A stretch of 64,000 nt of DNA from Bradyrhizobium jicamae (GCF_018130215.1 NZ_JAFCKQ010000004.1:218207-282206), one strand, 5' to 3'; counted from the stretch's first letter, positions 34,847 to 43,799 are shown. Numbers and translations are program-made. The notes: a model not told the origin generated them from the sequence alone.

Positions 34847-35737
34847 TTATTCAGGCAGTGTCGCGGGCGTTCGCCGCCAATCCGTCTTCGCACGGTTGAA
34901 ACGATTGGCGTGGAGCATCCAGCTCTCGAGTGGCATGCCGTCGCGATGACGACCTCCAGCTTCCGCCCCTGCCCATGCCGCAATGGCACCGAACAAGAGT
35001 GCTGCCGCGACCGAAAACGCTATTATAATTGTGCTGGCCCTGGCGCGTGAAATAGCGCTCTTTGAAGCGGAAACCGTCGAATCCACGCGCCGCTCAGCGT
35101 CAGCGCCCGTCAATCCGGTGGTGGCACCCACCATCTGAACAAGATAGGCGCGATCTTCCGGGCTCACACCACTATGGGAAGAAGAGGTGAGCAGGATACG
35201 GCCGGCTTCCGCGCGCGCCGGCGTCAGATCGGCATTGGGTGGCCGCCGCGCCGCGCGAAACAACGTATCGATCTCATAGCTCAACACCGACGGCTCGGTC
35301 GCCGATGGCGGCGCCGTCAGAGCGGAACGCCGGCTTGCCGCACCCGTCACCGCCGCTGTCAACAAGATCCCAAGGACCACCGCGAGCGCCCAGGCCGCAA
35401 GCCCGTGAAAGCCATCCCATTGCTCCACATCGTCGCTTTCACTAGCCCGATAGGGTGAACGGAGCCGTCCAGCGAGGTAGCCTCCGCAGCCAAAGCTGAT
35501 GAGGGCCTGAAGAATCAGGAAAAGTCCGGACAGGACCGACAATGATGCGGAGGCATCGCGCCATGTAGGAGCCGCGGAAGCCACGCCTAAACCAAGCGTT
35601 GCCCCGAAGGCAATCATGATCGAAGAGGTAGCGGCAGCGGCCAGCGCTCCAACAACAATCGGGCTCCAATCCAGAGCCCACAGATTGCGGACGCGGCCAA
35701 CGGTCGCCTGTGTTTCGAGGTTCGTCTCCATCGTCAT
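34847..35737 (-). CDS. Polytopic membrane protein of unknown function
   Basis: 296 residues with four membrane helices: IVVGALAAAATSSIMIAFGA, LSVLSGLFLILQALISFGCG, WALAVVLGILLTAAVTGAAS and IIIAFSVAAALLFGAIAAWA. A polar loop of about 90 residues separates the third and fourth. Proteins of this pattern (WSPIVVGALAAAATS at the start) are common but uncharacterised in rhizobia. It lies 17 bp behind the 24-residue membrane peptide gene, likely one operon. Confidence 0.7.
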   Translation of the reverse strand: MTMETNLETQATVGRVRNLWALDWSPIVVGALAAAATSSIMIAFGATLGLGVASAAPTWRDASASLSVLSGLFLILQALISFGCGGYLAGRLRSPYRASESDDVEQWDGFHGLAAWALAVVLGILLTAAVTGAASRRSALTAPPSATEPSVLSYEIDTLFRAARRPPNADLTPARAEAGRILLTSSSHSGVSPEDRAYLVQMVGATTGLTGADAERRVDSTVSASKSAISRARASTIIIAFSVAAALLFGAIAAWAGAEAGGRHRDGMPLESWMLHANRFNRAKTDWRRTPATLPE

Positions 35738-35754
35738 CGGCTGTCAGCTCCTGC

Positions 35755-35829
35755 CTAGCGCAAGCCCAGGAACGACAAGATGAACATGATGACGACGATC
35801 AGTCCGACCAGATAGATCAGGCCGTTCAT
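35755..35829 (-). CDS. 24-residue membrane peptide
   Basis: Starts MNGLIYLVGLIVVIMFILSF and ends LGLR; ATG 35829 with GGAGGG 4 bp upstream. I recall near-identical peptides in other rhizobia. One membrane span. A weak EcfG-like site (GGAAC-N16-GCTT, around 35855-35880, minus) precedes it. Confidence 0.6.
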   Translation of the reverse strand: MNGLIYLVGLIVVIMFILSFLGLR

Positions 35830-36274
35830 GGTTCCCTCCAGTTGTTTCGATGATAAGCAGGCTCCAACCTGAAGGTTCCTCGATGCGGGCCGAGAATGTT
35901 CGATGGCGAGGCAGTGAAGGAGTAGCTCAAGTTGATTGTTTTTGTGGCTTCGAGCGCTGGATCCGCCGAATGACAGGGATGCCCTGATTGGTAAGCGAGC
36001 GCGGCTCGCTTCTGGCGGTCTTCCAGTGCCTGCTGTTCTAGCTTCTTCTCCGACGCTCAAAGCGCTCGACTATGTGGCGCGGGCAATTCTGTTGAACTCA
36101 TGGTCGCTTCCTTTGACGACGGCCGCGGTTAGTCGAGATCTGGAAAATCCTACTCTTTCTGCGTCGGAGGTATCCGTTCGCAAGCTTGCCGTCGCCGAAT
36201 TGGTTCTGAGGGGCGCTGGATTCTTATTCTGTGGTCAGCTGCTGTATGGGTGAAGTCCGCTCTCTTGCCGCGCT
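35830..36274. other. Intergenic stretch
   Basis: No supported gene. It borders a transposase remnant. Confidence 0.5.
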
Positions 36275-36520
36275 TCTAAGCACAGCAAGTCCGGGTTAGC
36301 CGAATCGCGTTGGAAATCCTGCGCTTGTCCTCATGCGACGGGCACTCCTGAGCGTGCGGGAAGAGATACGGCCCGGCGACGTGGTGAGGGCATCTGATCT
36401 CAGCGCGACGCAGCCGGGAGAAGTATTCTTCAGCCATGTCAGTGCACGCGCCATCGAGGCCGTGTGCCTCCTGATGATTGATTCTCTTGATCTTGAAACG
36501 CTCATATATGCCATCCTACG
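36275..36520 (-). pseudogene. IS1595/ISXO2-like transposase remnant
   Basis: Minus strand reads KIKRINHQEAHGLDGACTDM, AEEYFSRLRRAEIRCPHHVA and EDKRRISNAIRL. The order NHxxAHGLxGAxTxxAExYFSRLRR ... HHxAGPYL ... ExxRRxSN is the C-terminal signature of the IS1595 group. The catalytic N-terminal part is missing. Confidence 0.75.
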
Positions 36521-36645
36521 CTGCCACTTTATCGGCGCGCGCGGACGTACTCTTCGCGACCGCGCGAATGAATAAAGCGGCTTGGCTTTTCTGATTTGAG
36601 AACTGCCGGGATGGAATTTTCCTCCGCGCTCCCGACCATGATGAC

Positions 36646-36671
36646 AACCTTTCGCTCGCCGCTTTGGTTCC
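36646..36671 (-). promoter_or_regulatory. EcfG-like promoter with 17-bp spacer (GGAAC-N17-GGTT)
   Basis: Minus strand. The nearest ATG (36639) would give an almost leaderless 36-residue peptide (MVGSAEENSIPAVLKSEK...). Weakest member of the EcfG set. Confidence 0.35.
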
Positions 36672-36897
36672 AAGCGCAGCGAAGATCACGACGATGTGTT
36701 TTGACAACGACAGCACGGACCATTGCCAACGTTGACCTGTCATCCGTGTTCGCTCGGCTGTCAGGGCGCCCTGGCGCAAACCGCGTTTTCCAACCCATTG
36801 GATAGCAACATTGACAGCCATCCTGCAGGACAATCGAGAGGCCTTTGGGACCAGAGGGCGAGCCGGTCAGCTTCGATGCCGAGCGAGAGGAACAGTC

Positions 36898-37170
36898 GTG
36901 CGTCAATTCCTGCAGTGGTTTTTTCGCAATCGCCAAACAGGCGCCATAACCATAGCTCAGATGCCCAATCTCATCTTATGGATTGCGATTGTAGTGGGAG
37001 TACTGCATTGGATTTGGCCTTTGGATGGCAAGGCCAGCGCCGCTTTGACGATCGTGTTTAAAGGCGGCCTTCTCATCTGGGCGGCCGACGAAATCGCCCG
37101 CGGCGTAAATCCTTGGCGGCGCTGTCTAGGGGCCGCTGTGGCTGTCTATGAGCTGACCACGTTGCTCTGA
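36898..37170 (+). CDS. Small membrane protein
   Basis: 90 residues from GTG 36898, preceded by GAGAGGAA. Two to three membrane helices (LILWIAIVVGVLHWIWPLDG, LTIVFKGGLLIWAADEIARG, CLGAAVAVYELTTLL). Similar to small proteins found in many rhizobia; function unknown. Confidence 0.6.
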   Translation: MRQFLQWFFRNRQTGAITIAQMPNLILWIAIVVGVLHWIWPLDGKASAALTIVFKGGLLIWAADEIARGVNPWRRCLGAAVAVYELTTLL

Positions 37171-37183
37171 CGGGCAAATGGTA

Positions 37184-37603
37184 TCAGAGCGTCAGCTCCC
37201 TCCTGGCTTTTCTCCAAACCTTGATCCGGTCGGCCTTGACCCGGATCACGGGCGTATCGATGCCATTTTCGAACCAGGCATCGAGATCCGGTGTCCAGTG
37301 CTTTTTGAATGCCGGCTTATCTCAAATGAGTTCAGCCTTTCCTTCAACCGCAATGTAGACAGACCCGCCGAACATGCCGCTCGAAGAATAGCCCAGCCCA
37401 GAACGACATTTGAATTGCTTTCGATATCGGAGACGCAACCCGCTGTCTCATTCGAAAAGTAGGGTGCCATCATACTGCACGTCGCCGTTATAGCTCATTA
37501 AACGGCTCGCGACGCGTTCCCCGGGAGCACGGGTTTATAGTATCGCGATATCGATGCCCTTCATTCCCTTCGCGACGTGAGCAAGGGCTGGTTTTTCTGA
37601 CAT
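37184..37603 (-). pseudogene. General-stress PNPOx-like flavoprotein gene, frameshifts and a stop
   Basis: Joining frames gives a full-length protein of the pyridoxamine 5'-phosphate oxidase-like general stress family. It begins MSEKPALAHVAKGMKGIDIA, then ERVASRLMSYNGDVQYDGTL, NETAGCVSDIESNSNVVLG, FGGSVYIAVEGKAELI, an in-frame TGA, and KKHWTPDLDAWFENGIDTP to a normal end. At least two frame changes plus the stop make it a true pseudogene. It lies behind the Lys/Arg-rich gene on the same strand. Confidence 0.7.
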
Positions 37604-37835
37604 TTGTACCTCTCTTACCCGGCTCTTGAGTTCTTGGACGTTGACTTGGCCTTACGAGCGCGTTGCCGCTTTTGCGGCCTGCGGCAGCTCGCATATTGTC
37701 GACCAGATTTGGATAAGTTCTTCCGGCCTTCCTAGCCGAACGCGTTGCCGTCGCCTTCTTTGCGGAAGACATTTTCTTCGATTTCTTTCCCCTGGCTTTG
37801 CGGGAATTCGGCTTCTTCCACGGGGGCTTTGCCAT
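37488..37835 (-). CDS. Small Lys/Arg-rich protein, possibly frameshifted end
   Basis: From ATG 37835: MAKPPWKKPNSRKARGKKSK, then RSARKAGRTYPNLVDNMRAA. The AKKAGRxYPNLVDNMRAA ending is typical of very basic rhizobial proteins of 50-60 residues. Here the frame runs on to 37488, overlapping the next gene. A shift after residue 50 would end it at 37652 (QAAKAATRS), so a one-base deletion is likely. An EcfG promoter precedes it. Confidence 0.5.
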   Translation of the reverse strand: MAKPPWKKPNSRKARGKKSKKMSSAKKATATRSARKAGRTYPNLVDNMRAAAGRKSGNALVRPSQRPRTQEPGKRGTNVRKTSPCSRREGNEGHRYRDTINPCSRGTRREPFNEL

Positions 37836-37905
37836 GACTGTCTCGCTAGTTGCGCAGCCACTTAAGTTTCGGTCGAGTGCAGGCCGTCGCGAGCGTTATG
37901 AACGC

Positions 37906-37930
37906 AACCGGGACGCAAAAGGGGTGTTCC
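37906..37930 (-). promoter_or_regulatory. EcfG-type promoter (GGAAC-N16-GGTT)
   Basis: Minus strand, about 70 bp before the ATG at 37835; would serve the basic protein and the stress flavoprotein pseudogene. Confidence 0.6.
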
Positions 37931-38079
37931 TCTTGGGAGGAAGCAGCGTTCTGCTGGATGGATGTGAACGGTCCCGTTAGCGGAGCGCGCGGTTGGCTCG
38001 CCGCGCACCTGACCGGACCCGCTGGACTTCCTAATTGAGCTCTGGCCTTCAAGATTGCTTCCTTCAGGTCGTCGCGCGT

Positions 38080-39187
38080 GTAGGGCTACGCAACCTTGGT
38101 GTGCTTGGAGAATCTCTCTCGTAAAGCCGCTTGCTCAGATAGTCGTCAGCGCCAGCCTGAAGACCCTCGACTTTGGCATCTTCGCCCGCGCGGGCCGACA
38201 GCAAAATGATGGTCGGCTGAAACTCCGGATCGGACCGGATCTCGCGAAGCAGACTGAAGCCGTCGAGCTTCGGCTCATGACATCGGACAGGATGAGTGCT
38301 GGCTTAGTCTTGGCACGGTCGAGCTCAGTCAATGCTCCGCGCGCCGTCGCTCCTGTTCGAAAGCTTCGGCGCTGGCGATCGCGGAGGCGATCTGTCTCGC
38401 GACCAGTTCCATGAAGCCGGAATAATGGTCGTCAAAGAGCCGAAAGGGATTAAGGCCCGCGATCAGGATGCACTAATGGCTGCCGTCGCCGGCGGCCATG
38501 CCCGGGATCACCACGGCGCTGATTGACGGCCGGTCCCAGGCTCCGCCCGGAAATTCCGCGCCGAAAATGCCGGCTATGTCGGCGACGTGCTAAGCTTTGT
38601 GCTGGCGCAAGGCCTGCGCCAGGGCCAGCGGCCGTCTGCATCCAACGGGATCCGCGTGGGGAACGCCGGATGGATCTGGTCCCACGCCAAAGGAGCTGAC
38701 ACGCTCTGCCCGCCTGCCGTCGGGAGACAGGCTGTATAGGACCGCGAACGTCAGATCGCGGCGGTTGGTCGGTAGTGCCTCGAGGGAAAGTCCGCAGGCC
38801 GCCTGCCATGTCTTTGCATTGACTGTCCGAGCAGCGAGCTCTGCCGTTCACCCTTTGCTTGTCTTCGGTGTTGGCGCAAAAGATGCCGCCGACCGCTCCA
38901 TGCTCGTCGGGAATTGGGGTGTAAGAGAAGGTGTAATACGTCTCTTCGGGATAACCATTCCGCTTTATGATGAGGAGCTGAGCCTCGACGTAGGTCCCTT
39001 CGCTTCCCTGCCGCGCCTGCGCGAGCATGGGACCGATGTCCTGCCAGATCTCCTTCCACACCTCGGCGGTGGATCGACCGAGCGCCCAGGGATGCTTGCC
39101 GCCGATAATTGATTTGTAGAGGTCGTTGTAAAAATAGGTGAGGTCGCTTGCCCAGCCGATCCAGATCGGCTGCCGGGACGTGAGCAT
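38080..39187 (-). pseudogene. Hybrid sensor kinase with kinase core deleted
   Basis: N-terminal PAS-like domain in frame from about 39187 (WIGWASDLTYFYNDLYKSII, GGKHPWALGRSTAEVWKEIW, YYTFSYTPIPDEHGAVGGIF), similar to the sensor at 27773. Further fragments in other frames give a GAF end (LFDDHYSGFMELVARQIASA, EAFEQERRRA), then TELDRAKTKPALILSDVM, KLDGFSLLREIRSDPEFQPT and IILLSARAGEDAKVEGLQAG of a receiver. The HisKA and ATPase domains that should stand between RAKT and PALILSDVM are gone. Several frameshifts. Confidence 0.7.
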
Positions 39188-39917
39188 GATCCCGACCGCG
39201 CTCTTCAGGCTCTGAGGCCAATCCGAAGCCGGGCCAACGGATGTCGCGGCCCAATCGTGATCTTAAACGGCGCCGGTCGATGCCTGGAGTTTTCGAACGA
39301 CTGGTCGCAATGCCGACGCAAAAAATCCCCCGACCGAAATCCCGGTTTGCAGGTCTTATTCTAAAGGCAAGTACATAACATCGAAAATGATTGGAAGGCG
39401 CTCGGCATGGCAACTCTCGCCGCACGATATTACCAGCTCATTCCGGATGGTTCGCATGCCGATCACAGGAATGATCCGGCGATGATGTTGGCGCCCGCGC
39501 ATCGACGCGGGACAAGCCCAACTTTAAACTAGCCGGCGGCGGCGGAGATCCTTGCCCGTCGCCGGCATTTTTTGAACGGATAACGCAAGGACCGGAAACA
39601 TGCCCAGGAGATAGGGACTTGGGCCCAAGTTTTCGACGGCCCTCAAAGAAACGGCCCCAGCGCGGGACCGGGGGGAAGTGTCCATTGGTGGAAATTCGGA
39701 TCTTAGACTTGGGGCCCGCGTTTTTTTGGTTCTAAAGATGGACCGGAGTCATACGGCACCGGTGGTCGCCAGCGCCGGCCGCGCGCAGCGAAACTTCGGC
39801 TTGGGGGGCCGGGGTTGAGGTCTCGCCTTCGTGGTAGTTGGGTTTCTCAGCCTTGGAGCGAACTAAGGGCATCATGGAACTCCCTTTGCGGTCGCCCGTC
39901 AATAAGCATTGGTGCCG
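39188..39917. other. Long stretch without a supported gene
   Basis: A 41-codon plus-strand frame at 39407-39532 (MATLAARYYQLIPDGSHADH...) follows GGAAGG, but nothing else supports it. The rest holds hairpins around 39600-39730 and the terminator-family copy D. Confidence 0.4.
39643..39675 (-). terminator. Terminator-like hairpin, family copy D
   Basis: On the minus strand GGTCCC-GCGCT-GGGGCC followed by GTTTCTTT. Shares CGCTGGGGCCGTTTCTTT with the terminator of small RNA candidate 1 at 22958. No clear promoter upstream. Confidence 0.4.
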
Positions 39918-40019
39918 CTAGACGAGCGCCGCAACTTTCAGCGCCACGATGCCGGCAAGGACAACCAAGGCGATGCCGCTGACGATCACCATGAGCCAGA
40001 ACTGATCCATCTCATCCAT
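39918..40019 (-). CDS. 33-residue membrane peptide, possibly leaderless
   Basis: MDEMDQFWLMVIVSGIALVV then a hydrophobic end. The -10 of an EcfG-type promoter lies 8 bp upstream of the ATG, so the transcript would start at or next to the start codon. Function unknown. Confidence 0.5.
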   Translation of the reverse strand: MDEMDQFWLMVIVSGIALVVLAGIVALKVAALV

Positions 40020-40027
40020 GATCGCCC

Positions 40028-40052
40028 AACAGGCGATGGTCCAAGTCGTTCC
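40028..40052 (-). promoter_or_regulatory. EcfG-type promoter (GGAAC-N16-TGTT)
   Basis: Minus strand, directly in front of the 33-residue peptide. Confidence 0.6.
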
Positions 40053-40314
40053 TGGTATTGCCTTGTAGCGGGAGACTTGACGAGTTCCACGCGCGTTTTA
40101 ATTCGGTTTCTGTATTCCAAGGCCATCGGACATGGGATCATCTGATGAAGGACATGCGAGAACATTAGAGAAGCTGCGTGCCGAAGCGGAAGAGTGCGAA
40201 CCGATCAGCAAGCTTGCGACCGTTGTTCCGGATCGTGTTCAGGATCAGGCGAACTGAGCGATTCGCCGAATGTCGCTTCACTCATCCAAATAACTTCTTC
40301 AGGCGCTTCTTGCC

Positions 40315-40339
40315 GGAACAAGCCGCAACCTCTTTTGTT
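40315..40339 (+). promoter_or_regulatory. EcfG-type promoter (GGAAC-N16-TGTT)
   Basis: 46 bp from the -10 element to the ATG at 40386. Confidence 0.65.
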
Positions 40340-40385
40340 GTTGCCAACGCAGGCAAGGAAGCCTGAACTACTGGAGGAGGATAGA

Positions 40386-40613
40386 ATGAAGTTGAAGACT
40401 TTGATCGTTGCCGCCGCGATGACGTCTATCGCTGCACCGGCGTTTGCGGAGTCGTACTACGTGGTCCAGGACGTCAAGACCAAGAAATGCACGGTCACCG
40501 AGACGAAGCCGACGAGCACGGAAACCACCGTGGTAAACGGTGACACGGTCTACAAGACCAGAGCGGAAGCGGAAACCGGTATGAAGACCGTGAAGGTCTG
40601 CACATCGAACTAA
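40386..40613 (+). CDS. Small exported protein (YYVVQD family)
   Basis: 75 residues from ATG 40386 with GGAGGA 7 bp upstream. Signal peptide MKLKTLIVAAAMTSIAAPAF, then ESYYVVQDVKTKKCTVTETK and a C-terminal KTVKVCTSN. Two Cys could form a disulfide. I recall homologues in many Bradyrhizobium genomes without known role. EcfG promoter upstream, intrinsic terminator downstream, so a single-gene unit. Confidence 0.75.
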   Translation: MKLKTLIVAAAMTSIAAPAFAESYYVVQDVKTKKCTVTETKPTSTETTVVNGDTVYKTRAEAETGMKTVKVCTSN

Positions 40614-40647
40614 CACAATGCCGTTCCGGCGGTGATCGTTCTTGATC

Positions 40648-40686
40648 GACCGCGCTGTGGGTGATTTAACCGCCCACAGCGCGGTC
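40648..40686 (+). terminator. Intrinsic terminator
   Basis: Perfect 14-bp stem GACCGCGCTGTGGG / CCCACAGCGCGGTC around an 11-base loop; weak T tail (CCTT). Confidence 0.7.
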
Positions 40687-40749
40687 CCTTCTGCAGCGGC
40701 ATTGCGGTGCAAGTCTGCTCCGCGCTAGTGACGTTCTTATTCCGGCTCT

Positions 40750-40980
40750 TCGAGAACGATTTCTTCGCTATGGCCTTTGGGAGGCGCAAGCCAGTCTCGC
40801 TTCGACTCGCTTGCAAAGGTTACCAACCTTCTTGATTTTCTTCGTTCACGGCCGATAATGATCGGCGCTCTTCTTCGCCTCATAGTCCTGACCGGCTGCG
40901 ACGTCGAGCACGATCTTGCTTTCGGCGCGCGAGTTGACTGCTTCTTCTTAGCCACCCACAACCGTCACACCTGGGCCGCA
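40750..40980 (-). pseudogene. Degen­erate small Lys-rich gene, DUF3606-like
   Basis: The minus strand has VNSRAESKIVLDVAAGQDYE, AKKSADHYRP, a stop, then TKKIKKVGNLCKRVEARLA. This resembles small rhizobial proteins with an EAKKSG ... KKVGNSRKKVEARL pattern. An in-frame stop and no clear start indicate decay. Confidence 0.35.
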
Positions 40981-41205
40981 GTGAACAAGGCAATACGAGC
41001 GGCTCCGGACGAGACCTAGAAGGCAAGCCCTGCCGAATCGCGGAAGCGTCTATTGTTAAAGGCGCGAAGTCGCCGGAGAACGTGGAACCCACGATTGAGG
41101 AGCAACCCGTGCCCGAGCGGGCCCGGCAGGAACATGCAACCACAATCATAAGTAAAGCTTTGGTCGCCTCTTTAAGTGAGCCGCAGTAATTTCGCGGCGT
41201 ATCGT

Positions 41206-43443
41206 TCAGCTAGGAAGCGGAGCTTCTGTAACGTCAAGCAACGTTCCGAGTCCCTGCCGCAGTCGGCGTGATGCGATATTCTCGGTCGCTAAACCGAATA
41301 CCACAAGAGAGCGCCCCGTCACGGCGTAAGTGTGCCCAAAATCGAACGAAGGCATCTGTGCCTCCGGTTCGTTGGTATCGATCAATCCAAACCAACTGCG
41401 TCCCTCAGTGACTTCAGGCAGCGTGAAGTTCACAACATCATAGTGGGCGTTGTACACCAGCAGCACGGTTGCGTCCGAGCCGCGACGCTTGATTCCCGTC
41501 TCCTGGGCGCGCCCGTCGAGCAGCATCCCAAAGCATTTGGCGTTGCCGTCTTGCCATTGCGCCGTAGTCATCTCCTCCCCGGATGGTGCCAGCCACGTCA
41601 CGTCCTTTACATCCAGCTCTTCGTTGTGAGAGCCGATTAGAAAGCGACTGCGGTAGAAGATGGGAAATGCCCCGCGGATGGCGATCAGCTTGCGCGCAAA
41701 TTCGCGAAGGCTCCGGCCGCGGGCGCTGATGCCCATCCAGTCGAGCCAGGTAGTCCTATTATCCTGCGCATAGGCATTATTGTTGCCCTGCTGGGTATGC
41801 CCGAATTCGTCCCCGGCGAGCAGCATCGGAGTGCCGTGGGAGAGAAGCATCGTAGCCAGCAGGTTTCGCTTCTGACGCTCGCGCAGCGCCGTGATCTCGG
41901 GGTCGTCGGTCGGCCCCTCGACGCCGCAATTCCAGGAATGATTGTTGCTGTGGCCGTCGCGATTATCCTCGCCATTCGCCTCGTTGTGCTTGTCGTTATA
42001 CGAGACGAGATCGTTGAGGTTGAAGCCGTCATGGGCGGCGACGATGTTGACGCTGGCCCAAGGCCGGCGACCGCGCTTGTTGAACAGGTCACCCGATCCG
42101 GAGATGCGCTTTGCGAGCTCGGAAAGCACCCCCGGCTCGCCCTTCCAGAAAGCGCGCACGGCGTCACGAAATTTGTCGTTCCATTCTGCCCAACCGGGCG
42201 GAAACCGGCCGACCTGATAACCGCCCGGACCGATGTCCCACGGCTCAGCGATAAGCTTGGCGCTGGAAAGGACAGGATCCTGTCGGCAAGTATCAAGGAA
42301 GCCGCCGCCTTCGTCGAAGCCGTAGGGCTCCCGCGCGAGAATGGTGGCAAGGTCGAATCGAAAGCCATCGACCCGCATATCGGTCGCCCAGTAGCGCAGG
42401 GAATCGGCAACTAGTTGCAAAACGCGCTGGTGTGATAGGTTAACGGTATTGCCGGTGCCGGTGTCGTTGATGTAATAGCGCTTCTTGTCGGGCAGCAGAC
42501 GGTAATAGCTGGCGTTGTCAATGCCTTTGAAAGAGAGCGTCGGGCCGAGTTCATTTCCTTCTGCGGTGTGATTGTAGACGACGTCCAGAATGACTTCGAT
42601 CCCATAGGCGTGGAACTGGTTGACCATGGCCTTGAACTCGCTTGCGAACGGGCTCTTGAGGTAGCGCGGCTCTGGCGCAAAGAAGGCAATTGAGTTGTAA
42701 CCCCAATAGTTACGCAGGCCTTTCTCGACTAGATAGCTATCGTCGACGAAGGCGTGAACCGGCAAAAGCTCCGCGCTGGTGATGCCGACCGATCGCAGAT
42801 AGGCGGGGATCTCGTGATGCGCGAGGCCGGAGAATGTGCCGCGAAGCGCTTCGGGCACCAGCGGATGTAGTTGGGTAAAACCCTTGACGTGCATCTCGTA
42901 GACGATCGCCCGCTCCCACGGCACTTCGGGCTTGCGTGCCGCGCCCCAAGTGAAGGCCGGGTCGATGACCCGGCATTTCTGCATCAATGGCGCGCTGTCG
43001 CGCTCGTCGTAAGAGAGGTCCTTATCGGCATGATTGAGCTGGTAGCCGAACAACTCCGGCCCCCAGCGCAACTGGCCGACTAGCTGCTTGGCGTAGGGAT
43101 CGAGCACGAGTTTGTTTGGATTGAACCGATGTCCCGCGTCGGGCTCATATGGACCATAGACTCGGTACCCATAGACGGTGCCAGGGCGAGCGGAAGGCAG
43201 GTAGCCGTGCCAGACCTCATCGGTGTATTCGGGAAGTTCAATCCGCTCGAGTTCGCTGTCGCCGGTGTCATCGAACAGGCAGAGCTCGACCTTGGTGGCA
43301 TGGGCGGAAAACAGCGCGAAGTTGACGCCGAGCCCGTCCCAGGTGGCGCCGAGGGGAAAAGGCTTGCCTTCGGTCACACGTGAGCGACGCAGGCTCCACG
43401 CCGCCCGCGTCAGGTCGTCGGCCGAAATCGTCTTTTGATCCAT
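41206..43443 (-). CDS. glgX: Glycogen debranching enzyme GlgX
   Basis: 745 residues, the usual GlgX length. An N-terminal CBM48-type domain (PLGATWDGLGVNFALFSAHA) precedes the GH13 barrel: VIYEMHVKGFTQ region (IVYEMHVKGFTQLHPLVPEA), LDVVYNHTAEGNE, the nucleophile Asp in MRVDGFRFDLATILAREPYG and acid/base Glu in LIAEPWDIGPGGYQVG, with VAAHDGFNLNDLVSYNDKHN. It hydrolyses alpha-1,6 branch points left by phosphorylase. It follows the DUF3606 gene by 22 bp, and the shared upstream promoter is of EcfG type, which fits stress-linked glycogen or trehalose metabolism. Confidence 0.95.
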   Translation of the reverse strand: MDQKTISADDLTRAAWSLRRSRVTEGKPFPLGATWDGLGVNFALFSAHATKVELCLFDDTGDSELERIELPEYTDEVWHGYLPSARPGTVYGYRVYGPYEPDAGHRFNPNKLVLDPYAKQLVGQLRWGPELFGYQLNHADKDLSYDERDSAPLMQKCRVIDPAFTWGAARKPEVPWERAIVYEMHVKGFTQLHPLVPEALRGTFSGLAHHEIPAYLRSVGITSAELLPVHAFVDDSYLVEKGLRNYWGYNSIAFFAPEPRYLKSPFASEFKAMVNQFHAYGIEVILDVVYNHTAEGNELGPTLSFKGIDNASYYRLLPDKKRYYINDTGTGNTVNLSHQRVLQLVADSLRYWATDMRVDGFRFDLATILAREPYGFDEGGGFLDTCRQDPVLSSAKLIAEPWDIGPGGYQVGRFPPGWAEWNDKFRDAVRAFWKGEPGVLSELAKRISGSGDLFNKRGRRPWASVNIVAAHDGFNLNDLVSYNDKHNEANGEDNRDGHSNNHSWNCGVEGPTDDPEITALRERQKRNLLATMLLSHGTPMLLAGDEFGHTQQGNNNAYAQDNRTTWLDWMGISARGRSLREFARKLIAIRGAFPIFYRSRFLIGSHNEELDVKDVTWLAPSGEEMTTAQWQDGNAKCFGMLLDGRAQETGIKRRGSDATVLLVYNAHYDVVNFTLPEVTEGRSWFGLIDTNEPEAQMPSFDFGHTYAVTGRSLVVFGLATENIASRRLRQGLGTLLDVTEAPLPS

Positions 43444-43465
43444 CTCTGCCCCTAGGAAAATCCGG

Positions 43466-43747
43466 TCAAGATGCCGGCGCCGTTGCCGCTACTTGGGTCG
43501 TGGCCTGCTCGTTAACTGCGGAAGAAGCGATCACCGCCGCGGCAGGAATCTCAGCAGCTTGCGTGAGAGCATCTGCTTTTTGGAGCGCCGCTTCCTTGCT
43601 TATTGCGGAAATCGAATTGCCGATCCGTCCAACAATTGCGGTAAGCTCCGGTTCGGACAGATGCAACCGCTTTCGCACGATGCGAACCTGGCTTCGGTCG
43701 GTCAGGTCGAGTGTGTTTCGCATCGGCTGAAGCTTTGGGCGGCGCAT
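43466..43747 (-). CDS. DUF3606 family protein
   Basis: 93 residues from ATG 43747, with AGGGAG 8 bp upstream. DUF3606 core: DLTDRSQVRIVRKRLHLSEP, ELTAIVGRIGNSISAISKEA; then an Ala-rich tail. Small helical proteins of stress islands; function unknown. First gene of an operon with glgX. A much longer upstream frame was rejected because it covers the promoter. Confidence 0.8.
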   Translation of the reverse strand: MRRPKLQPMRNTLDLTDRSQVRIVRKRLHLSEPELTAIVGRIGNSISAISKEAALQKADALTQAAEIPAAAVIASSAVNEQATTQVAATAPAS

Positions 43748-43774
43748 CTTGGGAACTCCCTGTTCTATCGTCGT

Positions 43775-43799
43775 AACCACGGCTTGATGATTCCGTTCC
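43775..43799 (-). promoter_or_regulatory. EcfG-type promoter of DUF3606-glgX (GGAAC-N16-GGTT)
   Basis: Minus strand, 27 bp from the -10 element to the DUF3606 ATG. Confidence 0.7.

Noticed and set aside
35110..35135. GCACCCACCATC, identical to the 3' end of tRNA-Val plus its flank, as a possible attachment repeat
   Set aside because: Only 12 bp match and it lies inside the coding sequence of the membrane protein at 34847-35737. Too short for an island end.
36333..36575. Plus-strand 80-codon frame
   Set aside because: The minus strand encodes an IS1595-type transposase end with clear signature residues, so the plus frame is a shadow.
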